Positions 13,001 to 22,296 of a DNA stretch of 64,000 nucleotides are shown one piece after another (positions within the stretch are counted from its first letter, which is position 1; every line of letters starts with the position of its first letter). Made by a program: the position numbers and the translations under genes. The stretch comes from Phoronis australis. Lineage: Eukaryota; Phoronida; Phoronidae. The notes under the pieces were generated by a model. The model was not told the DNA's origin. It worked only from the letters and a program-made list of their open reading frames with translations, and made no database searches. The stretch covers positions 305,844-369,843 of the forward strand of contig NMRA01000155.1 in NCBI GenBank assembly GCA_002633005.1, written 5' to 3'.

Positions 13001-15979
13001 TATTGATTATTGTTTACTGGTTTGGGGACATACTAGTGACACACTAGTCAGCAAAGTCCAATTAATGCAAAATAGAACCGCCAGGACTATCCTAGGTACT
13101 AGAATTAGGGACACCAGGGTCGATGACTTGTCTTCGAAGCTGGGATTTATGAAAGTGAAACAAAGAAAAAATATCTCCCCTTGTTGTATGTACAGATATA
13201 TCAATGGCTTGGCTCCAGCATATCTCTGCAGAAAATTTAATAGCAGTTAAGCTGTATGTTATACACGTTCTTCTCTTGGTGCAAATGTTTCTTTTAAAAG
13301 ATTAAAACCGAGACGGGCTAGAGATCTTTTATCTATGCCGTTGCTACAATATGGAATTCTCTTAGCCCAGAAATGAAACGGTTCAATTCAATAAATACTT
13401 TTAAACTTAATATTAAGAAGTGGTTGTTTTTTACCTAAACCGTTTTTACCCTACCTGTCTTACTCATGTCATTCTTTTCTCGTTGTCATAAATACTCTAA
13501 CTGTTTAGAGTCATGTCTTTATTTATTTCAACTCTCTTAGTTAAATTTTCACCATTCTTCGTCATTTATTTATTGTCTTTATTCTCAACCTGTTTTAATA
13601 GCGAATGTTCAAATCCGCCATATTTGAATTTGCCGCCGTAGTTGCATTATGGGAAATGAATGCCTCTATCGCTTGAAAACCGATTGTTTACAGTGTTGCC
13701 GGGTGTTTTTGTAACGACTGTTCAGCACAGAAGCGATCAATAAAGTTATTTTTTCATTTCATATCAATAAAATAATATTAAACGAATAACTAGAGCAGGA
13801 ATCATGCAGCTGTATTTTATTATAGAAATGTTTTGGAAATGAATAACGTCACCCGTTACTGCACCCCACCTTCGTCGATTGTGACTCCGGGGCCAGGTCT
13901 GCAATCTCCGTACTCAGGATCATACTCATAACCGAGATTTCATACTCAAAATCGGCTCACTGGAATCTCATTTCTAGTAGACTCTAAACGTACTCAAATC
14001 TGAGATTCGTACTCGAGTTGCTATAAAACTCTTCAGTTATGATGTGAAATGCAAAAGGACGAAAAGTTGTTCTGATTCAGCGCTCCCTATATTCGCATCG
14101 ACTACCCTAGCAACTATGTTATCGTCAGCTTTCGCTACAATTCCAAGAGTATAACGTGGAATGCTGATTGTTCTGTAACTGTTTTTCATTTTTTCAGTTT
14201 CAATACAATATTCTTCTACCATTTCTCGGTACATGTACATTTGCCAATTATAAAGCTTTACTTCTTGAGTTCCTTATCTCCCGCCGGGAAATGTCTCAAG
14301 AAATTTGAAACAGCTTATCAAAGAAAGTCAGTCGGCCGGAGCGGATCAGCCAAAATCTCAGTGTCTGATTTAGTCAGGGGGCATTCTCCCTACACTTGAC
14401 TCATTTACTCCTAAAATTGTCATGGTCACACCAACGATTGCCGGTATATTGAAATTATCTTTTTCATTAATGCATTGATGAGCCAGTGACCCCGGAACGA
14501 GAGTCGGGTTCCATATCACAGGCCTGCAACCAATATTTTAAGGGAGAGTTCGAATTGCACATTTCCTTTGACGGGAGGTCGACTTCCAAAAGTTTTTACC
14601 TTAATATATTACCAGCGCCGGTGTTCTCCTCTCTAGTAAGCCGGTTGTCCACATCAGCCCGAAACTCCAGTCGACATTTTTGGGCCGCAGTTGCTTGGTT
14701 AGTGGTCAACTTCTGTTCTCTCTTGCATAGAACCCATTGCCGTGTAGGCCAACTTTGATGCTGTATCTAAGCATTTTACCGGGATGTATCAAGTTAGCTG
14801 ACATTTGGCGCGTGAGTTAAGAACACTACATGTAGTACAGGCATTCAGAGTTCATCAGTGAACAGGACGAGACGTCTACTCATAAATGATCGGCAAACAA
14901 AATCGGGAATATCATTCGGGGATTGAGGAATTAGCGATGACTAAAGTATAATGTGAAATCCGACAGGAAAGCAAATTGCTTTTTTAACTTTCCTCGTCTT
15001 TAGGACGAACCGTACAAACCGTTGCAAACGCACTTCAATCATGGCAATCCCCTCCCCCACAGCTGCTTTTGACCCTTGTAATGACTGGACGACATGGGAT
15101 TAGCATTCGCCAGGAATCGTAGTAAGAATTACATTAAAAACTGGTGGCAATGAAGTGCAGTGAGTATGAAGTGTGAGTTTGAGTATGATTCGAGTCTGAG
15201 TGCGGAGATTGGAGACCAGGGCCAGGTAAACTATAAGCCCATGTCTTGGACTGTACGAATTTTTAAAAGTGTAATTTTATAAGACACTGAGAATTTGTAA
15301 CATATTTTTTCTAGTCTTAATAATTGAAAAGTGCACCTAAATGCAATAATTTCTTCCGTATAGTAACTCACGCTGTTGCTAGGAATATATACTTTATCCC
15401 AGAATGCAATCGTGAGGAACAGGTGTGGGGCATGCGCATTGAGATTGGCACATTCGCTATTGTGTCTTTGTCACGCATATTTAATTGTTGTTTTATTATT
15501 TCATTGTATATTGCTGATTTGTTGTTTGAGGGCCCTCTTGGAATGCAATGTTATCACTGACGAGGTCACCCTCATTTTAAATATCACAATAAATAAATAA
15601 ATAAATAAATAAATGAAAAATATTAACTTTCCTTCATCATCAGTTTGCAGGGTGTGTAAAACAAACATCAGACGTAAGTTATGCTTTCATTTCAACATTT
15701 CTCATCAATCGTCTATTGTTTGCACGTTTCAGTCATCCATTCATGGGCAGACGACATTTCAATTTGCATTGGCCTCAATACAAATTGGATACACGATACA
15801 TCTTCAATATCAACGAAAATCTGACCATGTCATCTGGCGACGACCTCATAGTTACACCCCATGGCAATCCAGAGCTGTTCCGTCCCAAGAAGATCGAGTT
15901 CTGGAATAAGTTAGCACCGAAACTCAAGAAAATCGACATGCCTATGCCTTGCAATGCGACAGCTAATGGGATGACCTAG
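1893..15979 (+). CDS. Gene 1: secreted tandem two-domain carboxylesterase-like protein (pseudoesterase-esterase), 7 exons, 1104 aa
   Basis: Exons are 1893-3322, 3875-4164, 5778-6018, 9018-9169, 9473-10184, 11525-11767 and 15733-15979. All introns are GT-AG with phases 2,1,2,1,2,2, and the joined length is 3315 bases. The start at 1893 is preferred over the in-frame ATG at 1863 because it aligns with the starts of genes 2 and 3 and opens a hydrophobic signal peptide (residues 1-19). Domain 1 spans about residues 20-537, the linker about 538-556 and domain 2 about 557-1090. The protein ends in a Cys plus N-x-T tail with no membrane anchor or ER-retention signal, so secretion is likely. The family is type-B carboxylesterase/cholinesterase (alpha/beta hydrolase, COesterase). 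Domain 1 lacks the triad. Domain 2 keeps it but has Glu in place of the third Gly of its HGGG loop. It is the first of three tandem paralogs. The substrate is unknown. Confidence 0.88.
6660..7665. repeat. Degenerate dispersed/tandem short repeats in intron 3 of gene 1
   Basis: At least five related segments of about 55 bases occur near 6741, 6874, 7180, 7506 and 7596. Each contains a version of TTTGGAGGATCTTCATGAAA followed by TTTGGCAGA-like and CCTATTGAGATG-like words. Spacing is uneven (about 90-330 bases), which suggests an old, decayed array or nested copies of one repeat. An undetermined base (n) lies at 7576. Intron 3 (6019-9017) otherwise holds nothing recognisable apart from a short AT-rich microsatellite just before exon 4. 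Confidence 0.45.
12150..13445 (+). mobile_element. Decayed LINE (non-LTR retrotransposon) reverse transcriptase fragment in intron 6 of gene 1
   Basis: Frame 12163-12411 reads SKILERCVQKQL, QSGFRPLHST and LKKAFVTVDHGIL, which are the early RT motifs. The frame then shifts to give GVPQGSILGPLLF and LYADDTAI (the YADD box) around 12515-12630. A third frame, 12846-13250, reads YHSIIQPHIDYCLLVWG and QNRTARTI, typical of the LINE C-terminal region, and TFKLNIKKWLF follows near 13400. Frameshifts, stops and loss of the motif A aspartates show it is dead. The style resembles the CR1/L2/Jockey group; the clade is not resolved. It shares the sense of the host gene. The endonuclease domain and 5' part are missing. 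Confidence 0.85.
13891..15222. mobile_element. Candidate non-autonomous DNA element with ~45-bp inverted ends, intron 6 of gene 1
   Basis: The left end (13891-13935, GGCCAGGTCTGCAATCTCCG then ACTCAGGATCATACTCA) is the imperfect reverse complement of 15175-15222. The interior has no coding potential that I can support but carries more CTCAAATCTGAGATT-type words near the left end. The size is about 1.33 kb. Target-site duplications were not identified, so the boundaries are approximate. Confidence 0.45.
15589..15614. repeat. (AATA)n microsatellite
   Basis: Six or so AAAT/AATA units lie just before exon 7 of gene 1. Confidence 0.8.
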
Positions 15980-16325
15980 TTAACCTTGGTGGTGTTTTAC
16001 TTGCGTTGTCTAAGTACATTAGCACTGAAGAAATAATCTTTAGCTATGCACCCATGGCATATTCGTCTGATAGATATGAGTATTCTTTGGAGAAAAAGAA
16101 TTTTGAAGAGTGGAACATTTTCCTCTTTTTGAAGTCCACTGATAAACAAGTAGTAAAGTTGTAGAAGATAAGATTTTTAAGAACGCAACATCCAAATTTA
16201 ATTTCATACTAATTCTTTACACCAACTCATGCTGCTTCTTAGATTTTCGGGTTTTTTTTTTTGGTAGAATCGCTACTTGGTTCATTCTCCACTAACGTTT
16301 GCAATTGGAAAAATTTGTGTGAAAA

Positions 16326-16331
16326 AATAAA
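16326..16331 (+). terminator. Candidate polyadenylation signal of gene 1
   Basis: An AATAAA lies 347 bases after the stop codon of gene 1. The 3' flank around 16040-16110 is recognisably similar to the 3' flank of gene 2 around 40800-40880, consistent with a shared 3' UTR. Confidence 0.4.
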
Positions 16332-17780
16332 GTTGTCAATATTGCTTAAAAATGTGTTGGAATAAGATTGTTAATGTAATTAGCAGAAGAGCACAAAAGG
16401 GCTGATTCATAACTTTGCTGATCTTGGTTGTGCGAGTGGACAAAGAAGGGTACCCAAATTTAACTTTCGTAGACACGTTATTGGGCAGAATTTTAATAAA
16501 TCGTGCAAATATCTAAACATCTATACATTAAACTAGATATCATAAGTTTTTTTATGTAGCATACACCTTTGGATTATGATAGGAACCTTTGCTTGTTCAC
16601 AATAAAAAAGATCTTCAGTTTTATAGTTGTACTTTTGATTTGTACCTTAATGCCAAGATTACGAATAAAATCAAATGCATGACAATAGATGTTACCTTGT
16701 AATGAGGCCACGTGTACTTTATGTGAGCCAAAATAAGGCGATTTGCAGGAAATGGAGACACAGTGAAGGTTGTTCACAGACAGTAAATGAGAGAAAATTG
16801 TCAGTGGCATGACTTAAACAAAGCCATACCTTTCATAACGTACATGTATCTATGAAGAATTTACGATCACATTAAAAAACAGCCTGGAAAGGTTTTATAG
16901 GCTTGTTTATCGAACGACAGTGTTGGAAAGCTTACTTGAAGTTAAGTTATAATATGTTATTTAAAGATATTTTTGCTAATGTGTATCTTTTCTGTACACA
17001 GGTTTATATTTCTAGTACTCCCATCCAAGAACTTCTCCAAACAGACATCAAGTTGATTATTCCGCTCCATCGTACAAGCATTACTAATTAACCAAAACAT
17101 GCAGCGTTTAACCAATAGATTATTAAAAGAAAACGTAAATATGGTGTGAAAAGAATTTTTATTTATTATAACGTATCTATGAAATGTTGAACAAGATAAA
17201 ATCAGTATCGTTTCACGTGAATTTCTGGCCACACTGCCACAAAAATGCTTCTGGTGTTCTGTGTTGCGTTCGTATATTTGGTTTCTTTCAGCTCTTCAAC
17301 AATGCCGTTTGCAGCTACCAACATTTTGTTATCCGGCTAAGAAGTGCTCTCGGACTTAGCCACGCCTGTCTCAGCTCTTGTCCTGATTTGGACTTTGGTG
17401 TTGTGGGTGACTCGCACCAGTGAAATTATCATCCAGGTTTCTGTCGTTATCAGGTGTATTGCCATCTTCAAAATCGCGAGGCGTGATTTTCATGCATAAC
17501 CACAAACACCTTTGTCTCCACTTTGCTACGTAGATTTTTGATTTCTCTACTTCAAGCTCCATTTTCTGTGTTCTGTATCTCACATGTCTGAGAGCTCTAG
17601 ACCTGCGGGATTCTTGGAAAGATCAGCTTTACCATAGACTATAGTACATGGACCGCCAACTCCCTATACTTTCAATGGACGAAATCTGTGAGCTTACACA
17701 AGCCCTTTCGCCATTATTCACTGGCGACACCTGGCTAAATTTTCTGGTGCAATTTCCGGCAAGTACGTCGTCTGCTAATC
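16332..17780. other. Intergenic stretch without a recognisable gene
   Basis: AT-rich sequence with scattered short frames on both strands and no family match. It holds one outlying copy of the ATAACGTATC motif (17168-17177) that is clustered further downstream. Confidence 0.35.
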
Positions 17781-17950
17781 ATGGTCGGCTACGGTGTGGC
17801 CGGTTGTTCGGCCACACACGCGAAATGCAAAGGAATTAGCTTCCATACCATCCGAAGACCCCATAATCGGCTGTCAACGTGAATGGCAGTTGTTTCAGCA
17901 ATAAGACTTTATACATTTGTTCAAGGCACTTCGAAGATGAATGTTTTTAA
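17781..17950 (+). pseudogene. Decayed THAP zinc-finger fragment
   Basis: Frame 1 from the ATG at 17781 reads MVGYGVAGCSATHAKC then GISFHTIRRP, matching the start of a THAP (C2CH) finger with the first Cys replaced by Tyr. After a frameshift the other half appears as YICSRHFEDECF, the CxxHF block, ending in TAA at 17948-17950. The intervening part has a stop in each frame. THAP fingers occur in P-element-like and other transposases and in host genes derived from them. Because the surroundings are repeat-rich, a transposon remnant is most likely. Confidence 0.6.
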
Positions 17951-18701
17951 GAGACTACTACTTAATCCTGTCTTCACAAATCCATTTTTGTTTTCTCCGT
18001 TTTAATGAAAACTATCTGGTAAACTTTTTGACGAGAATTATCCTCTAAATTTCTTCCAAAGGTAGTGACTCGTAAACTCTTGTCCTCACGAGGAAGTTCA
18101 GCCATAGCCTAGTGAGCGAATTAACCAAATTACTCTTCGCTGGCCCTGATCAGACGGTTGGTCTCAGCAGAATGCGCACATTTGGCCAGGATTTGGATTA
18201 GCGATTTCAACAAATTCACATTCGTGTACAAATAAATAGAACGCTGGTAAAACCTTGAACATAAATAAAGATTAAATTAATACTTCATAAATAACCACCC
18301 GGACCAGTCAAAATCTATCTCGCAATTCAACAGCAGGTTACACACTCATTTCATGTCGAATATATGCCGCACAAAATCTCTCGACTGCAGTCTATGAAAA
18401 TGCAACCAACTTCTTTTAAAACATGGAACAGGAACCCCAGAGGGGTGTAAAGGTTGTTTTTATTCCTCAATGTTAATTTTTTTGTAAGCGGACATATGTT
18501 TTCCGCCTTAATTCCTAACATTTCTAAACTTAAGCGTTTCAAACGAACGTTTATGACGAAAGCAAAATTCTTCAACCAGTTTTGTAAAGTCCTATGCCGC
18601 CTGTATTACAGTAGGGTATATAATGAGCCAATCCCACTCCTAATGTAACAAAAGGGTCCCGTGCATAAAGGATACTAAGTATTGCCCTTCTGAAATATTA
18701 C

Positions 18702-18772
18702 CGTATGCGCCCTAATAAGCGGCAAGGGTGCTTAGAAAAATCCACTTCAGGAAGGGGGCGCTTATTATAGCC
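18702..18772. repeat. Short inverted-repeat remnant
   Basis: CCGTATGCGCCCTAATAAGC is followed about 35 bases later by GGGGGCGCTTATTATAG, an inverted relative. The pattern resembles the ends of widespread miniature elements. It is too short to assign. Confidence 0.3.
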
Positions 18773-19690
18773 CAAAAGTGGTTGAAACCCGTTCTCCGAA
18801 ACAGGTGAAATCGTAAGCCAGAATTCTTTTCAGTTACGCTCTGTGACGCATCTGTAACCTATGAGCAGAGTTTCTACAAAACTGCAGTGCATTGCTATCA
18901 AACTTTGTTGCAAACGAGCATTTTTCAGAAAATACCACTGCCAAAAATTGCCGTGAATCAGGTTTCAAGCTCCTCAGTTTGGTTTAACTATATATTAATA
19001 AACCATAAAAGTGCTTCCAAGTGATCAGTGCAATGCCTGCGCACGTCTAATAAATGTGTATCATGCAGCTCCTGGTTTAAACAAAGGTATGTTTTTTAAT
19101 TTTGGTCCGGTATAAATAACGCCACAGACCTGGAAATCCAGCGAAACACTTCCACCTTACAAATCTGACAATCTCTAGTCTCAGAAAATTTGAGCACCCG
19201 GCAAAAGATACAAATGATGAAATTTTGGTGATGATGATAATCACCCACTTTATTTATTTACTTCACCTCAATTTGAAATACTTGGCAAAATGAAGCCCAT
19301 TCGAGTAAGCATCATGTGGGTCCCAATGCCAACCCTGATAGAACCCAACAAGTTCAAGTTGCAGTCAAATCAGGATGGGCATAAATAAGGAAATTTAGTG
19401 TATCAACAGATTGGCCAAATATGAATAAGGAACAAAGTGTTGCTACAGTGCACACGTGCACGATGCTTGGTCTATTATTTTCCCGCCGTAAATGCATGAA
19501 CCAATCAGATCACCAATGGCACAAAGTTTTCGAAAACAGCTCGATTTTTAGGGAGTCATGTTTTACTGTTCTATTTATTTTCAAAACTTTATTGCGTTAC
19601 AGTTAGTTTATTTTCTCTTCAACTCAATGAAGCCACCTAATATGAATGCATTCAACGTACACAATTAATGCATTGTAAAAACCAAAAGTT

Positions 19691-20110
19691 ATGCTCTCTA
19701 TCAACGTTAGACAAAATCAGTACTCCCCTTTCTTAAAAAATGGGTTAACAGTTAGAAACAACGGACACAAGTTTCCATCACTTGTAACGTCGATTTTCGA
19801 CATTGATGTTGGGAAGGAACATCAGTCTGGTGACAGCAACACGGAATCGCTCGAAGGCGATGATTTTCAATCGTTTTCGTATTATGTCTTTTTCCCTATG
19901 GTTCAGGGCTACTTCTGAATCCATGAACAAGAACTGAAAAAGGCAGGGTTCGTGATAACGTTGGAGAACGGTAACATTTATATAAGGTGTTACAACTGTC
20001 ATCGATATTGTCATCTCCTCTGTTTTCATCCAACCTTCCCAGATGAAAACTTGAATGAAGAGGACCTTCAGTACTTGAGTGAGCATGGTATACTGTGTGA
20101 TTTGTGTTGA
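19691..20110 (+). pseudogene. Broken reading frame ending in a PHD-like zinc-binding segment
   Basis: One frame runs 19691-20110 with a single internal TGA at 19916-19918. After that stop it reads a segment with Cys-x2-Cys-x4-His-x2-Cys-x24-Cys-x2-Cys spacing (first Cys codon 19988-19990), ending at TGA 20108-20110. This fits the last six ligands of a PHD finger (C4HC3); the first Cys pair is not visible. The part before the stop is acidic and Ser-rich without a known domain. Such C-terminal fingers are common in transposon proteins as well as chromatin proteins. Either a TE remnant or the last exon of a gene is possible; the internal stop favours a remnant. Confidence 0.4.
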
Positions 20111-20690
20111 ATTATTCAACGGTTCTTTTAAGAACCATTTCACGCTATACCTACAACCAACGGCCCTTTTAAGGGCCACTCAACACTTCCCAGAAGAACT
20201 GCTCACTTGAGAATGTTGATTTATAAACATGCTTTCGTAGTTTTCTCAGTAGGCCTATGTGAACCATAAATCAAAAACTGTCCGATAACTACATGTATGC
20301 TGCCATGGGGCAAGCAGACGACATAATCAGTCGGCACCGAAGTTTGAATTTTGTAATTAATTACCAGTAGCATTGCCAAAAGTACTCACAATACCAACAC
20401 CTCTACTATTGAAAGACTTTGAAAAGCGTTTCAATGCCGAAATTAATATTTTTTCGTTGTTTTGGCCAGTAAAGTAGATGCAAGTATTTCTCGTCAAAAT
20501 ACACTAACCGGAAACTGCACCACAAAGGTTAGGAGAGCTCAGCTCATCACGTAAGAATATGCCGGAGTTGCGAATCTGTTGTCTATAATCTATGGCTTTA
20601 CGCAAAGCTTTTCATTTGATCTCGTTGATGTCCCAAGGCCTTCGTTTTCTTTTGAACTGGACCCCTGGTTGCTCTATGAGTCATTGTCGA

Positions 20691-20957
20691 CTATGTTTTC
20701 AGACCTAGGACTTGAAACGACGTCGCCCGTGGCAGATACTTGCTTCTTCTTTCTGTAGTATCTCCTGTTGTAAATTCTAGCCTTGGAGTTGTCCATTTTT
20801 GGGTGTAGGATTTCTCGGAAGCGGCAACCTTGTATCCGTTTTGTCTTTCTCTTTCCATTCTCAGGAAATCAGGATAGTTCTTACCTTCTCGATATGTTTT
20901 TTTAATCTTTGCTTGTGTTTTACCCATAATGTCTGAAAGAGAAAAGTCCCAATACAA
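20691..20957 (-). pseudogene. Possible fragment of a repeat-associated basic protein
   Basis: The minus-strand frame contains GKTQAKIKKTYREGK, then DFLRMERERQ and a YKVAASE-like segment. This is a basic, charged opening that I associate with uncharacterised proteins often seen near mobile elements, usually in the form TQAxIxKxYRERK. The match is from memory and weak. No downstream domain can be followed, so it may be spurious. Confidence 0.25.
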
Positions 20958-21438
20958 ATACCATGTCTGTATGAGGGAAAAATGCTTATGCGCAGCACTG
21001 CTAGACAGACCCAGCTTGAGTCACTAAAATGCAACTGTTCGCTTTCAGCCCGCGAGGGCAGTCATCTTTTTAGGCAGGGGATGTGGCCAGGCTCCAAACA
21101 TGGGGCGAAATTTATACCACCATCAAGAAATGCGACCCATATGTGTAACAACAGCAAGAATTGAGACCCATATTTATACTTCATCTGGAAAAGTTTACCG
21201 TGTGGAAGGTGAAAAAGCGGCGAAACTTATACCAAAAAATGAAAAATGCGACTCATTTGGGCGGCACGTCCCCACCACCTTTATTATTACATTGATTGCC
21301 CCCTTATTTCAGTTTTCAACGACATAAAAATGCATTTCCGGCAAAACTGTAAAATATTGTCTCTATAATCTTTAACTCCATTTGAATCGTCCTTAACCTA
21401 AGAAAAAAAACGAGTCATCAGTTTGAGGATTTTTCATA

Positions 21439-22296
21439 GATACGTTATTTAGAATAATAGAAAACACTTCAATTAATCATTTTACTTGTATGTGGAGCCG
21501 CTTCTCAATTTACTCAAGCTATTTTGCTTGAAAATATACATTCCGTTTAAAAATGCTTGATATGAATCGTCGCTACCTTGTTTGAAGGGAATTCAAAGAT
21601 ACGTTATTTACCGCGACGTGGATACGTTATTACAGAAAGCCTGTTTCGATTGGACCTGTACAATTTTGTTTATTTTCACTAAACATAGGACTGTTTCTTA
21701 AGCTATAAAAGCTATATCGCTTCGGAAGACACTGTCCATTTTAAATCTGACTATAACTTTACTTACCTCGTCAAAGATATAACTGATGACGTTTTGCATC
21801 TATCGGCTTCATCTTCAGGCTGTCGATTTTGCCGCAATCAGACAATATATGTCTGTTCCTCCAAAGTGGAACGCGACATCATGTTAAGAGGATGACATTC
21901 CTGTTGTACATCGCATAAGATAAATAGATAACGTATCTGTCGCATAACGTATCTCTGAAACCAAAAACAAAACTGACGATGCACCACACAATTCTGCGGA
22001 AAGGAATGAAACGACAATTTCAATACACTCTTACAGTAATTCCAAAAGCATTAAAAACACTTACATTCCTAGGATGCCTCACAGTTTCTTTAAATGTAAT
22101 AACGTATCTTTGAAAACAATTGAGTAACAATTTGTATTTCGTAGTTTTAGAGACACTGCAGCTCTTTCTGTTATTATCTATGAAATTAATAATTTTGTTT
22201 TCTAAATACGTAATGTTTTGACAATAAAAAAGCCTGACAATATTTGAAAGTGTGAATATAAGTCCAGGAATGAGTCAGGTGCACTCATAACGTATC
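21439..22296. repeat. Cluster of seven ATAACGTATC motifs in mirror arrangement
   Basis: GATACGTTAT occurs at 21439, 21598 and 21621. Its reverse complement ATAACGTATC occurs at 21928, 21944, 22100 and 22287. The outermost pair shares the extension TCATAGATACGTTAT and the next pair shares CAAAGATACGTTATT, so order and orientation are mirror-symmetric about ~21800. This is what subterminal repeats of a non-autonomous DNA transposon would look like. The outer ends are not defined. Confidence 0.5.

Larger units (their letters stand above)
4098..15979 (+). other. Gene 1, domain 2: carboxylesterase domain with intact triad but altered oxyanion loop
   Basis: The domain begins in exon 2 (IRLKQGHVLGR, the usual first strand of the family) and continues over exons 3-7. 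The triad is Ser745 (GESAG, codon 9592-9594), Glu868 (KHEG, codon 9961-9963) and His974 (SHGDEL, codon 11619-11621). The oxyanion motif reads His665-Gly-Gly-Glu668. The GAA codon at 9058-9060 replaces the GGT (Gly) seen in the other two genes. In this family the second and third glycines of the loop hold the oxyanion, so a Glu there should reduce or abolish hydrolysis. The rest of the domain shows no frameshift or stop. Confidence 0.82.
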
